A stretch of DNA of 64,000 nt, taken from Strigamia acuminata (taxonomy: Eukaryota > Arthropoda > Chilopoda > Geophilomorpha > Linotaeniidae). Below are positions 1 to 12,591 of the stretch, in pieces. A program made the position numbers and the translations under genes. The stretch lies in NCBI GenBank assembly GCA_949358305.1, contig OX442316.1:15998001-16062000 (forward strand). Direction: 5' to 3'. The first letter of the stretch is position 1. Each line of letters begins with the position of its first letter. The notes beneath the pieces were generated by a model, which saw only the letters and a program-made list of their open reading frames with translations, did not search any database and was not told where the DNA came from.

Positions 1-64
1 CCTGCGGGTCCAGTGTGATATTTCTTCTTTTTAATTTCCGCGGCTGGCGCAGACGAAGCTGAAT

Positions 65-3000
65 TTATTTCGGCGACGCCTGCGCTTGGGAGTTTTTTGC
101 TAGATTAGTATTTAACTCCATCATCATTTTCATCAAGGTTTGCATGATGCCTTTTTCTTTGACGGTTTTTTCGCATTTGTCGGAGTAGTGACCGTATTCT
201 CCGCAGCTGTAACATTTGATGTTACTTTTATCCCCTGTGGGAGTGAATCCCGGTTTTTTCGGGACGAAGGGCGTCGGGAATCGTCTTTTTCCTCCCAATG
301 CCCCTCTCGCTTTTGTTGCCTGCACGTGTGCTCTGAATTGTGCGATTGCTAAGGCCCGGTGTGCATGGTGCAAATAGGGACCTTGATCGTCGCATCCCGT
401 CGACAAGTTTTCGAGGTGCTCATTTAGGGCTTCCTCGTCGCTTGATGCTGGCTCCTCTTCTTTAGCCGTGGCGAGAGGTGTTGTCTCTTCGACTTTCTCC
501 ATCTGGGTGGAGTCCGTCGAGGTCACCTGCATCGCCGTTGCTGCCGGTGCTTTCTTTGGGGCAGCTATCGGGTTGGCTGGAAGAATACTGCCTGCTTTAG
601 GCGTCAGCATTCGTCCGAAGGATGCTTCGGTGAGACTCATTATGCCGCTCAAATATTCACTTGGCCTCATTAATTTCTCTGAGGTCTTGTGACGTTCGGC
701 GCTCGTCTGCAACCGTTTCTCGTGCGCGTCAGCTTCCTCCGGGGGCAGAGTGGCGTAATACCGCTGTTCTATTTCTAACGTGTTTGTTAGAAGATAGTTA
801 CTGACATCTTGGTAATCGCCAGTGCGGGGTGCACGCATGTCTAGCAGAATTCTTTGCGAGTGGGCCGATAATCCTCCGTAAAAGATCATCGTAAAACCAG
901 CGGGGTTTATTTCGTACGGCGCTCTTGCAAACAGGAGTTTCGCTCGGGCGTCGTAGTCGGCTAATGTTTCTCCTGGGGCTTGCCGTAGACCACGTAATTT
1001 GTTACTGATCTCGTCTGGAGTCTCGCCGTATCGGAGATCGAAACGGACGAGAAAATCGTCCCAGGTTGGGTTTTTCAGTCCCTGATACCATTCTCGAGCT
1101 GACCCCGTGGTTAGCTCCACTAGACCGTGGGTTAGCATGTCGGCGACGGTGGCTTTTGTCGCTTTCTTGATACGCATTACTTCGTCTAGGAAGCGGTCTC
1201 CGGCCTTCCACGAACCGTCGAATCGTGTTTGTATGTAGTGTTGCCAACGGATGTTACCCGTGGCTTCGCTGCTTGGTTCGTTTCGTACGCCATATTTACG
1301 CTTAACCCTCTCTCCAGCGCGATTATGTTCGTCGCCTGGATGGCCTAGATCGATTCCTTCTCTTCTGAAAGAGTTCAGCAGGGCTCGGCCTAGCTCAGAC
1401 ATCGTGTAATGTCGGCCAGATGAGTCCTGAAAGTTCCCCTCCTCCGAACGAGGGTTGGAGCTCCGGGAGGAGCGGTCTGAAGCATTCGGCCGGTTCGACC
1501 GGTGCCCATCGCTGTCTTCTTGACTCCTCCCTGTAGACGGTCGACTCGGATGGTCGTCGTCCGACGAATCGGAGGGCTCGGAGGGATCTCCTTGGGGGTG
1601 AAACCTCGGCCCTCTCGGTGGGGTCTCTCCGCCAGCCTTCTTCTGTTTCGAGCCTCCGGATGGCGGCGGCTCCCCTCCGTCGTTGTTCTCGTAAAAAGAA
1701 TGCCATCTGTTTTCCTCGCTTTCGGGGCGTTCCCGATTTTTATTTGCGTTTTTCTTTTCGAGTAACGCGTCGATGGCTGCTCCCGTCTCGGATCTTTTTG
1801 AGGGGTGACGGTCCTTTGTTTTTGGGACCGACTCGTCTCTCTTTTGAGATTTCCCCCTTTTCGCCGTTTTTGCCGGCTTTGTTGCACCTTCTCCTGTGTC
1901 GGTATCAGAGCCGCTGGGGGGTTCTGGTTTCCGTTTCAGGTTTTCTTCATTTTTCTTCCTGTCCGAGACGTCTTGTGCGTACTCTTTCTGGAACTTTTCT
2001 GTCTCCTTCTCCCAGTTTTCGGCTTCCCATCTTTTTTGCTCATCTATTATAGCTTGTTTCTTCGCTTTGTACTCTTCGGTCCATCTGACTCGATCCCACT
2101 CTTCTTTCTCTTTCAGAAACTGTTCTTTTTCTTTTCTGGCTTCCTCTTCTCTCAACCTCTCGCGATGTTGTTCTTCCCATTTCTGATGTTGTAGAATGGC
2201 CTCTTTTCGCAACATTTGTAGTTTTTCTGTTTTTCTTTGAGCTATTAGCGCTTGAAATTGGTCCTCGTACTCTTGAGCTTCTCGATGTCGCCCTTCTACT
2301 GTTGCGTTCCATTCTTTTCGAATTTTAGCTTCTCGTTCTTCCCTCATTTTTTGGACCAGTTTCTCTGTTCTCTCGGTGGTTCTTCTCTCGCGTTGCTCCC
2401 TTTCTTCCTCTTCCTTCCAGAGTTCTCGCCGCTCTGCGCTCAGCCTTCGTTGGCGACTAGTCGCTTCTTGTCTGGCTTCCTCGCGGGCCTTCTCTCTGGA
2501 TTCGTGAAGTGTTCGGTTGGGGTCTGGCGCGAAACCTCCGGTGTCACTGGGCGTTACCTGGGGCATGGGCGTCTCCGCTGCTGGTCTTGCGACCGGCGTC
2601 GGGGCTTGTGCCGCACAGATAGCGTCAGTGAGTAGGGTAATCGATTCCCAGACTGACGTTCCTACTGGAATGTCTATCATCGCTTTTAGCTGGGCAGCTT
2701 GCTGCGTCAACCGAATTAGGTGAGATACTTCGAAGGAAACAACTGCAGGACTCGCCGTAACTCGGGGGGTTATCGGGGTCCCGCCGTCGTTTTTCCGTGG
2801 GGTTTGCTCTACGGACGTCTGAGCCGTTGGTGGTGATGGGTTTGTGCCGACCGTGACCGTTTCTCTCGGAGCTTCATTCGTCTCCTCGGTCATTAATATC
2901 GATACCCGTCCCGGCGATACGTCGCGAATTTCTTCTCGATTTTCTATGGCTTCCGGATCGGTATCCTCGAAGGGTTGCATATTCAAGGGAACCCGCTCTC

Positions 3001-3205
3001 GCTCTGGCCCGTCTAGGGCCGCGAGCGATGCAGCTTGCTCCTCTTTCTGCGCCTTCGCTCTCCTTTTATTCGCTCGGGCTTTCGCCTTTGCGGACATTTC
3101 AGGGACGGGACCATCCGATCTCAGGTGGTAGTCGGAGGTCCTTTTTCCCTTCTCGGGCATTCTCTGCTCGGTTTCAGACGTGGATTGCTCGTCTTTGTCT
3201 GACAT
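65..3205 (-). CDS. gag: Retrotransposon gag polyprotein, 1046 aa
   Basis: Intact 1046-codon frame starting at the first ATG after the primer site. The N-terminal two thirds are charged and low in complexity (long Glu/Arg-rich coiled-coil stretch around residues 230-420, then Ser/Asp/Arg-rich linkers). A retrotransposon-gag fold follows at roughly residues 640-790 (WYQGLKNPTWDDF, then an RFDLRYGE-type segment). Near the C terminus (about residue 1010) is a CCHC zinc knuckle, CYSCGEYGHYSDKC, for RNA packaging. Gag would assemble the virus-like particle that carries the element RNA. The frame stops 64 bases before the window edge, so pol is either a separate frame or reached by frameshift. An uninterrupted frame of this length suggests a fairly recent insertion. 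Confidence 0.85.
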   Translation of the reverse strand: MSDKDEQSTSETEQRMPEKGKRTSDYHLRSDGPVPEMSAKAKARANKRRAKAQKEEQAASLAALDGPERERVPLNMQPFEDTDPEAIENREEIRDVSPGRVSILMTEETNEAPRETVTVGTNPSPPTAQTSVEQTPRKNDGGTPITPRVTASPAVVSFEVSHLIRLTQQAAQLKAMIDIPVGTSVWESITLLTDAICAAQAPTPVARPAAETPMPQVTPSDTGGFAPDPNRTLHESREKAREEARQEATSRQRRLSAERRELWKEEEEREQRERRTTERTEKLVQKMREEREAKIRKEWNATVEGRHREAQEYEDQFQALIAQRKTEKLQMLRKEAILQHQKWEEQHRERLREEEARKEKEQFLKEKEEWDRVRWTEEYKAKKQAIIDEQKRWEAENWEKETEKFQKEYAQDVSDRKKNEENLKRKPEPPSGSDTDTGEGATKPAKTAKRGKSQKRDESVPKTKDRHPSKRSETGAAIDALLEKKNANKNRERPESEENRWHSFYENNDGGEPPPSGGSKQKKAGGETPPRGPRFHPQGDPSEPSDSSDDDHPSRPSTGRSQEDSDGHRSNRPNASDRSSRSSNPRSEEGNFQDSSGRHYTMSELGRALLNSFRREGIDLGHPGDEHNRAGERVKRKYGVRNEPSSEATGNIRWQHYIQTRFDGSWKAGDRFLDEVMRIKKATKATVADMLTHGLVELTTGSAREWYQGLKNPTWDDFLVRFDLRYGETPDEISNKLRGLRQAPGETLADYDARAKLLFARAPYEINPAGFTMIFYGGLSAHSQRILLDMRAPRTGDYQDVSNYLLTNTLEIEQRYYATLPPEEADAHEKRLQTSAERHKTSEKLMRPSEYLSGIMSLTEASFGRMLTPKAGSILPANPIAAPKKAPAATAMQVTSTDSTQMEKVEETTPLATAKEEEPASSDEEALNEHLENLSTGCDDQGPYLHHAHRALAIAQFRAHVQATKARGALGGKRRFPTPFVPKKPGFTPTGDKSNIKCYSCGEYGHYSDKCEKTVKEKGIMQTLMKMMMELNTNLAKNSQAQASPK

Positions 3206-3279
3206 TTTCTTTCGGTAATTCTACGATTTGGGTTATCTTATTGAGAGATCACAAGTTCAGATTTGAGATTTATTTCTAA

Positions 3280-3297
3280 ATCCCGGACAGACCCCCA
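3280..3297 (-). other. Primer-binding site, tRNA-Pro-like
   Basis: On the minus strand this 18-mer reads TGGGGGTCTGTCCGGGAT, two bases after the presumed LTR end (GGACGCGACA). It matches the well-known tRNA-Pro primer site of murine-leukaemia-type retroviruses at 15 of 18 positions, with the three differences together in the middle. The tRNA assignment is an inference; this organism's tRNA-Pro may carry the same changes. Confidence 0.55.
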
Positions 3298-3299
3298 CG

Positions 3300-4120
3300 T
3301 GTCGCGTCCTACTTGGTATAGGTTTAAATAGCGCTAACGTGTAATACTTTACCTGTGATCAATTATGTAAATACCCAAATGAATACCAAATGTATGTAAA
3401 TAAACAGGTAATTTATTCACCAGGCTTTATGCCTTTAAAATACACTCAGTAATAATTCTAGAGTCGACGTGGTCAGCGTCGAACAAAGGATTTCTCAAGA
3501 TGGCGTCGTCGATTCCGCGTGGTCGGCGGAACAAAGGCGGCGTCTCGAGTTGTCGTTAATTCGTCACGGATTCGTCTTCACGGACGCGGTGGAATGCTCT
3601 TTCGAGTCTTCTATCCGTGCCTGTTGTCTAGGGTTTGTTTAGCGTCGCAGAGGCCTCGTCTAGGAACTTTGGGGTTCCCTACAAAGCACTCGGACACTTA
3701 CTTCGGCGAATAATCGTCTGGGCGATTATTCTGGGTGATTTCACAAGGGCTATTCTCGTGCTTTCGCAGGAATAGCTCGCAAGTGACTTCGTGAGAGTTA
3801 CAGTTTGCACTTTACTCAGCGATCCTCGATCAATCCTAACTTGTAGTTGAAGTTGGCCTGACGGTGAGGTAGTTGCTGTGTTCTTGGTGTCGTTTGTGTA
3901 AGTTCTGACTTTAGGCGGGAAACACAGCCTTTTATGCAGTGGGGTGAAGGGCCGGCGATCAACCAATGGGGGCTGACCACCAGCCGCTTCCTCCCCCTCG
4001 GGGCACACACCTGCCATGGGGAGGTGGAGCCAACTCGGGGGGGAACGACTCTTTAATCATAGTGACTCATAGGACAAGTATCCGCCCTGGGGGGACACTT
4101 ATCCAACTGGGTCACCACAC
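3300..4120 (-). repeat. 5' LTR of the gag element (outer edge approximate)
   Basis: The inner end is set by CA (3300) next to the primer site. A TATA-like GCATAAAAGG on the minus strand near 3927-3936 could start transcription towards gag. The outer end is placed near 4120 only because unrelated repeats begin there. Confidence 0.45.
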
Positions 4121-4323
4121 AGGTAACAATCAGGGTCGGATTAAAGCAAAAGCAAAATAAGCAGTTGCTTAGGGTCCCCACCAGGCCTGTTTGATTACTC
4201 TTTGAAGCGAATGCGAATGCAATACTGCAGTTTGGCAATATTTTTGCGATATATTGCATTCGCGATATATTGCTTAGAACTAGTCGTAAATATCGCAAGA
4301 TATCGCAAGCTATCGCAAGATAT

Positions 4324-4819
4324 TAGAGAGTTTGCGGGATGCATTTTTCCCTTATTTTGTGCCACGTTACACTATTTTAGTGCCATATCGTAAGGGAAAA
4401 ATCTTTAGTGTATCGTTTTCAACACTAAATTAAAATATAGCGCCGCCAATCAGAATTGAGAACACTATATTGTTAGCTCCGCCCATTGCAAATGGCGATT
4501 ATTTTGTTGTCCCGATCAAACACATCACAGTCATAGGTATGTAGATTGAATGATAAGTGAGGCCCAAAATTGAATTTTAGGTTCAAAACCATACTTTATA
4601 GGCATAATAATGGAATTTTATACAGAAATTTGCACATTTACACCCCCAAATTGAATGTTTAGGCTCAAAATTACTAACTGTCAGTAGTTGGCTGAAATAA
4701 TGTAGTTATAAGGGAAAAGTGCAGCCCGCAAAAACTTAATTTATCATTTTTTCCTTACACTATTTTTATACCATACAGTCTTTAACTGTAAGGTAAAAAT
4801 TTATCCTGCAAACTCTCTA
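4324..4819. repeat. MITE with TAGAGAGTTTGC terminal inverted repeats, set in ATATCGCA simple repeat
   Basis: Left end TAGAGAGTTTGCGGGAT (4324) is mirrored by ATCCTGCAAACTCTCTA (ending 4819); an inner CCTTACACTATTTT pair is also inverted. Both sides are a degenerate GATATCGCAA simple repeat (about 4235-4323 and 4820-4891). No coding frame is inside. The ends resemble those of the MITE at 28803-29361 (TAGTGAGTTTGCGG). Confidence 0.65.
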
Positions 4820-4895
4820 TTGCAAGATATCGCAAGATATCGCAATATTGCAATATCGCAAAGATATCGCAAGATATTGCAAGATATCGCAATGT

Positions 4896-6642
4896 TGTGA
4901 CGATTCTACTTTTGGGCTAATTTATTAGTCCTTGTTAGATAGATAATTCGGTTTATACAAGACGTTGCTAAGTTTAGCAACAACCTAACCGAGATAAGCT
5001 ACGGAAGTCTTTACAAACATGAATACGTGATCGAATAGAAATAACTTACAGTTTTAGTGTGACATAACATATTTATTACTAAATATTAATAATAACAAGG
5101 ATGGGTTCTTGACGCGTGTAAACGGGCGGCATCAACTGGTTGAGGATCCGGGCGAAGCCAGAGGAATACGGCTGACTTGCGGCATCGTCACAAATATCGC
5201 TACGGAGACGTATTTGGTCCGCAGCATCGATTATCTAAATATGCGAAGAGTCCTTCGCATAAACCGGAATATTCGGCAGAATATTCCATAATTCAAATGA
5301 ACAAAAGTAAAGTAATTAAATGAATATAACAAATGAATTGTTATATAAATATTAATTGGGCGGGGACTGTCACGACAATTGAAAGAACGTCGCGGGAGTT
5401 GTTGAGACTCCATCCGCCAGCATGCCTTACGACGACAAGATCTCGTGATCAGGCGCCGAGTATTTAATTGTGTGCTTTAACTCGCTATCGGTGGTACCAA
5501 CCACCAGGTAAACATTTCTATGGACTTACCGGTATAAAAAGTGATTGCCAATACAGGATTACCAATGCCCGAGTAATTTGTTTAACACGATATATTTTAT
5601 ATATCGTTCACGGGTTACTAACCCGGAGGGTACAATGGGGCGGGGACCGTCACGACGGTCGAGAGAACCATCGCGGGAGGATTTGACTCCTCCATCCGCC
5701 AGCATGCCTTACGATGACGGGATCCATTGATCGAGCACCGGGTAAAATATTAATCGGCCACTGCCGTTGGATTACCATTATCCAGGTAGTTGTTTCTCGC
5801 AACATCTTGAAGATATTACTCACGGGCTACCAACTCGGCGTGTTACCTGTGCATTAGGCCTTTACCGACTTTTAACGAGCGGAAGGACCAATCGAGAAAA
5901 GACGGGAACCTGCGAGGGCTGTTTACAACAACCATCCTGCAGCGGACTGAGGCCAGTTAGCTGAGGGACCTACTTTCATTTAGCAAGGTTGTACTGTATA
6001 CGACCGTTATATTAAGCCACCGTACGAACTCTAACTGTCCCGTAGAACAGCAAGCTAACGTTACGGGGCCATTTCATGCGGACGCATGTCTATTACCGGA
6101 GTTAGCCTTCCCGAAAAGGCCCTACAACAACAATAACAATAGTAATGAATACCGATTGTGGAGAGCTGAGGTGGCCTGATGTGTCGATAGAGAATAATGA
6201 AATCAAACGATAACAATTCAACTACAGACAATATACGTGTTCAGTTATCAAGCCAGGGGGGTGAGTGGGTGAGAAACTGGAGCTTATATAGTTCTGTAGA
6301 ACTACTAGATTGGCGACAGCCAATCAGCGTACGAATCGGCGGATTCGTGGGTCACTAGTCCGGACCTAATATATGACTATGTCCAGATGGGCCCAGTTGG
6401 GGGCAGGAAGGGTCCAATTGGTTCCCTTCGACAGGTAAGTAAAGGGTTATTGATTCGGTAGAATCAATATTTCAAGTAGATAATACTTGTTAGTGCTAAA
6501 TAAAATATTGTATATTTTATTCACGTCTCCTAAGAAATGAATTATCATAACTTTTAACTTTTATCGAATTTGAATCGTGCGCGTTAGTTTAACAGCGCCA
6601 CCTAGTGTGAACATCGAATAATACGAGTTTATAATCGTCACA
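4896..6642. mobile_element. Solo LTR, 1747 bp, 4-bp target duplication
   Basis: The block begins TGTGACGATT and ends AATCGTCACA, perfect 10-bp inverted ends of LTR type. It is flanked by ATGT at 4892-4895 and 6643-6646. A 4-bp duplication with TG..CA ends fits a Ty3/gypsy LTR left behind by recombination between two LTRs. It contains a diverged tandem repeat with a step of about 281 bp (for example CATCCGCCAGCATGCCTTAC at about 5411 and 5692). No coding capacity is seen. Confidence 0.75.
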
Positions 6643-6646
6643 ATGT

Positions 6647-7256
6647 ATTGGAAGGAAATTAGTTTTCAATGTTTAAAAGAAAAATGTATTTTAAAGCAAA
6701 ACTCAAATAAGTAAGTGTTTGTTCGTGGCAAGTCGTTCGGTAAATCGCATATATATCGCAAACGACAGCTACTGACTAATGCAGCTGCCATAGTACAGCA
6801 AAATATATATGCGATGTATCGGGTCTGGTAACAATTAATTCACTTTGAGTAGTTTTGTTGGCTCGATGTGGATTGGCCAGATCAGTGGTTCCCAAACTGA
6901 CCTACAGTTTGGCTGTAAAATATTCTAATATTAGAGGTCTTTTGGAATACATGTAAATTGTTTGTCGTTTTGTGATAATTGGCATTTAATTTTTCTAAAT
7001 AATCACACCAAGTCACCAACTGCACACTGCAACTGTCTTGTATATGATCTAGAAGTATGGTTTCATTTGGAAAAATCTTGAAACATTAAGTGTGCCGTGA
7101 ACCGAAAAGGTTTGGGAACCACTGGGATAGGCAATCATGCGATCATTTCCATTGAATCAACACACTGGACCAATGAGAATTAGTGGATTCTCTGGGCGGA
7201 TAGTGTGTTTGACATATGACATTCAGTATTTACTGACTCGTTTGTTTCTCTTTCAG
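6647..7256. other. Non-coding stretch before copy A, with hAT-type MITE
   Basis: From 6883 to 7124 lies a hAT-type MITE: CAGTGGTTCCCAAA at the left end and its inverse TTTGGGAACCACTG at the right. At 7170-7200 is a copy of the dispersed motif CCAATGAGAATTAGTGGATT that recurs before other ABC exons. Nothing resembling the first half of an ABCB gene is seen here or further left. Confidence 0.6.
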
Positions 7257-9694
<2,438 letters not shown>

Positions 9695-10055
9695 TTTTAA
9701 TATCTGTCTGTAGCGCCGTAAATTACACTTTTAGTCATGACAACTTTATCAGGTTTTTGAGCTTCTGTTGACGCTGAGTCAAGGTGGAATATTGATGAAT
9801 GAGTTGATGTTGACGAGTTTTTAACACAAAACTATTTTTTTTTAAAGAAAAAATATTTTTTCTTTTAAAATTTCACTCAATTTGAATATTATAACTAAGC
9901 TTGAATAAATTAATATTTGAAATTCTAAATGAATAATATATCTAAAAAAAATAAATAATAATTTTTAAATATACTAGTATATTGTTACTATTATTATAAA
10001 ACTTACTTTAAATATATAAATGATACATAGAAAACACTCTATAACGCAATTGCCA
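9695..10055. repeat. Duplicated 3' flank carrying the tail of the NRAMP gene
   Basis: This segment is closely similar to 36976-37345 behind copy C, including the AT-rich convergent 3' region and, on the minus strand, the last codons and 3' end of the NRAMP final exon (about 9985-10053). Similarity stops inside that exon, at TTGCC, where the C1GALT-like sequence begins. So copy A was copied from the copy C/NRAMP end of the cluster and the break fell within NRAMP. Confidence 0.8.
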
Positions 10056-11502
10056 AAGGAAGCATTCCATTCCGTTTACAAACATCACATCAAGAACGCT
10101 GATTGGTTCTTGAAGGTGGATGCACTTCTTATGTCATACTTGAAAATCTGCAGTACTTGCTGTTAACCCATAATGCATCGTAGCCCGTCTACTTTGGCTG
10201 CCGATTGAAATCCCTCGAGAAACAGCGAGGGAAACAGGGATACATGAGTGTGGATGCCGGTTACGTGTTGAGCAAAGAGGCGATGCGGCGATTCGTCACC
10301 AGGGCGATTCCAAACAGGAGAACCTGCAGCCAAAATGGCGCCGAAGACAAGGAAATGGGGAAATGTTTAGTAAATGTCGGAGAAATTGCCGGCGATTCGT
10401 GGGACGAACACGGTCGTGGCAGATTTTTCCCGTTCTCGCCCAGACAACATTAAATTCCGGGAGGTTTTGCGAAAAATCTTTGGTATTTGAACAGTCTTTA
10501 CTACCCCAGCAAAGAGGTAGAAGCGAAATTGGGAATAAGTTTAGAATGTGTGCCCAACGTGGATTTTCGCGAAAGACAGATTTTGCCATTAGAATGGCAG
10601 CGTACCATCAATGTTAATTCACGATGTTTGAACGCAAATATTTCGCCAGTCAGTGAGTCTCAATTAATTTTTTTTCTGAATCAGGCCTATCAGAACACGA
10701 TAGAGAATAGATCATGCATTGATAGATTTTTTTTTATCGATTTTTAATTGATTTTAACGATGCTTTATGCTGGGTTGCCACTGACTGAATTCAGTCAGCA
10801 GAAAAGTTCCTGAGCAGAAGATTTTTAGAGCAGAAAATTCGTCTTTTCTCTCATCTGGGAAAAAAAGTGGGCAGAAAATATTGGGCAAAAAAAATCCTGT
10901 CTCAGACTAAGAACTAAGATCGTATGCAATTTCCACAATTAATTGTTAAGTTTAGATTGGCTGCCATTTTGTTTAAAATTGTTTTGTCCTAACCACAGGT
11001 CAAGATGACGTCACTGGTCGGAAAGTGATCTGATTGGCTAGTGATGTTTTCTGCAGCAAAAAAATCGAAATAAAGTCCACTTTATCTGTCTGCTATTTTC
11101 TGCCCAAATAAGAGGAAGTGACGTCATAGCAGATAATAAAACTGTCCCGTTTCAGTTGAGTGGGAACCTAAGGTCCGATTGTGCGAAGAAATCGGTTTCT
11201 TGATCAAGTATCTATGTGTCGCAATTAGTTAAGATAATCGATGATCAGTTGTATGGCTTTTGTGAAAATCCACGTTGGACACTTATTATAAATCTTACCC
11301 AAGAAGTTGCTAGAAAAATTTAAAAAAGTTTAGAATTAATTTTTCTTTTTTCTCTTTTATTTAATTAAAATTAATTCAGGGTTCCATGGACTGTTGTGGT
11401 GATCTTGCAGTTTCTTTTCATGGGATATCGCCGAACTGGATGCACATGTTGGAGTATTTGGTCTACCGTTTGCATCCCTATGGGATTTCTAGTTCTTTTT
11501 AA
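10054..11502 (+). pseudogene. C1GALT1-like (core 1 beta-1,3-galactosyltransferase) pseudogene, C-terminal part
   Basis: Two exons (about 10054-10516 and 11380-11502) read as the C-terminal half of T-synthase, the Golgi enzyme that adds galactose to O-linked GalNAc. Recognisable pieces in order: KEAFHSVYKHH, NADWFLKVD, LENLQYLL, PVYFG, GYMSVDAGYVLSKEAMRRF, CLVNVGEIAGDS, FFPFSPRQH, LWYLNSLYY, then after a GT-AG intron DCCGDLAVSFH and EYLVYRLHPYG. It is broken: a frameshift removes the metal-binding DxD motif near 10118, TAG precedes PVYFG, and TAA follows FSPRQH. The N-terminal half is missing, because the sequence starts exactly at the duplication break. The family identification rests on recalled motifs and is strong in combination. 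Confidence 0.85.
10773..11168. repeat. MITE in the C1GALT pseudogene intron, with two TGACGTCA palindromes
   Basis: Ends GGTTGCCACTGACTGAA and TTCAGTTGAGTGGGAACC are inverted. Inside are two perfect TGACGTCA octamers (about 11004 and 11120) and two ATTGG boxes. Most of the element is also present before copy C (26422-26662). No coding frame is seen. Confidence 0.6.
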
Positions 11503-12131
11503 ATGGAACGAGACGATGTTTTTTAGTGCCAAATTTGGGAACACAAAAGTAGGTTTGTTGGATGCGATGAATTGGACTTTGAGATGAACTTTAATAATTT
11601 TTAGATTAATAGAAAAAAATTGTACTTCTCTTAGAGTTTGAGTAAATAAATAAATTGACTTTAAAAGTTTTTATTTATTTATTTACTTATTTTACATGTT
11701 TCCATTGAGTGACAGTTGTATTGTTTGAGAATTAAGGCAATTTATTTTCAAGGTGTGTGGACTGTCCTTGTTTTAAATTACGCAAGAGAAAAACTATTTG
11801 TTAAGTTGTATTGTATTCGAATTAAATTGCTGCTAAATTGCCTCTGTTTGGGAATTTTGCCAAGTTTTGTCAAGATTTTGCACTAAAATGTATTGCTTCA
11901 TAAATTGCTAAACTCCCCGGTCCCATTGTCACAATTTGTCACCTTTTCTTGAAACTCCGTGCATGATAACATTAATGGCCATTTCCTAATACAGAGTACA
12001 ATACACTTCTGGTTAACAAGTTTAATATTAATATAATGATGCCTTTGTGATGCCTCATTAGAATTCTTAATGGGTTTAGAATAAATAATTATTGAAAAGC
12101 CTCGTAACCCAGTATACATTCAGTATACGAA
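11503..12131. promoter_or_regulatory. Upstream region of ABCB copy B
   Basis: This AT-rich stretch is shared with copy C (about 26883-27421) and lies between the C1GALT remnant and the first coding exon. A likely splice acceptor ending CAG occurs 7-8 bases before the ATG in both copies, suggesting a non-coding first exon upstream. No TATA box could be singled out. Confidence 0.35.
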
Positions 12132-12417
12132 ATGGTGATGGGGTGGTTCCGACAAGATTTACCCAGGACATCTGTTGTTTCACTTGGGAGGACGATACGG
12201 TAAAATTTATTAACAATATTCATGTGTCAATTCAAAACCGAAACTCTGGTTTCAGGTGGCTTAAAATTGATTCAAAAATTGAATGATTTTTTGTCTTGTT
12301 AAAATATTTTCTTATTTTTCTATTAGATTGGCAACATCACCTCGTTTTGCTGAGAAGAAAACAAATTCAAGTTTTACTAGTGCGTGCAAAGTTGTGAGTA
12401 TTTCTGGGAGTGATCAC

Positions 12418-12591
12418 CAGGGCTGGACTGGGAACAAATTTAGTACTTTGAAATCTGGATAGTTCGGGCCCATGGGAATAAATTTATATCGGAAAATCTG
12501 GATAGGTGGGGCCATGGGGCATAAAAAAAAATTTCACAATGTCACGGGCCAGCTGGAAATTCCCAGTATCCCACCGGCCACTCCAGCACTC
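12418..12591. repeat. hAT-type MITE in intron 2 of copy B
   Basis: Begins CAGGGCTGGACTGGG and ends with the near inverse CCACTCCAGCACTC. It is flanked by the 8-bp direct repeat GTGATCAC (12410-12417, 12592-12599), the target size of hAT elements. The same insertion sits in copy C (27735-27906), so it predates the duplication. Confidence 0.85.

Larger units (their letters stand above)
1..4120 (-). mobile_element. LTR retrotransposon, 5' part (5' LTR, primer site, gag); truncated by window edge
   Basis: Read on the minus strand, this segment runs 5' LTR (about 4120 to 3300), a tRNA-Pro-like primer site (3297-3280), then a long gag frame (3205-65). Protease, reverse transcriptase and integrase would lie beyond base 1. 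The separate large gag with a zinc knuckle fits a Ty3/gypsy-type element, but the superfamily is an inference because pol is not visible. The outer LTR boundary is not fixed: no second LTR is present for comparison, and a hAT-like terminus (CAGGGTCGGATT, 4131) follows closely. Confidence 0.75.

Noticed and set aside
1390-1887. 165-codon minus-strand frame overlapping gag
   Set aside because: It is an alternate-frame shadow of the Arg/Glu-rich gag coding sequence.
4235-4900. GATATCGCAA repeats considered as a centromere- or origin-like array
   Set aside because: Short and degenerate, and explained as simple repeat around a MITE; no supporting evidence.
11396-11587. Plus-strand frame starting MVILQFLFMGYRRTGC, first taken for an ABC membrane exon
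   Set aside because: The neighbouring frame encodes DCCGDLAVSFH, the C1GALT1 C terminus, and B/C differences are often silent in that frame.
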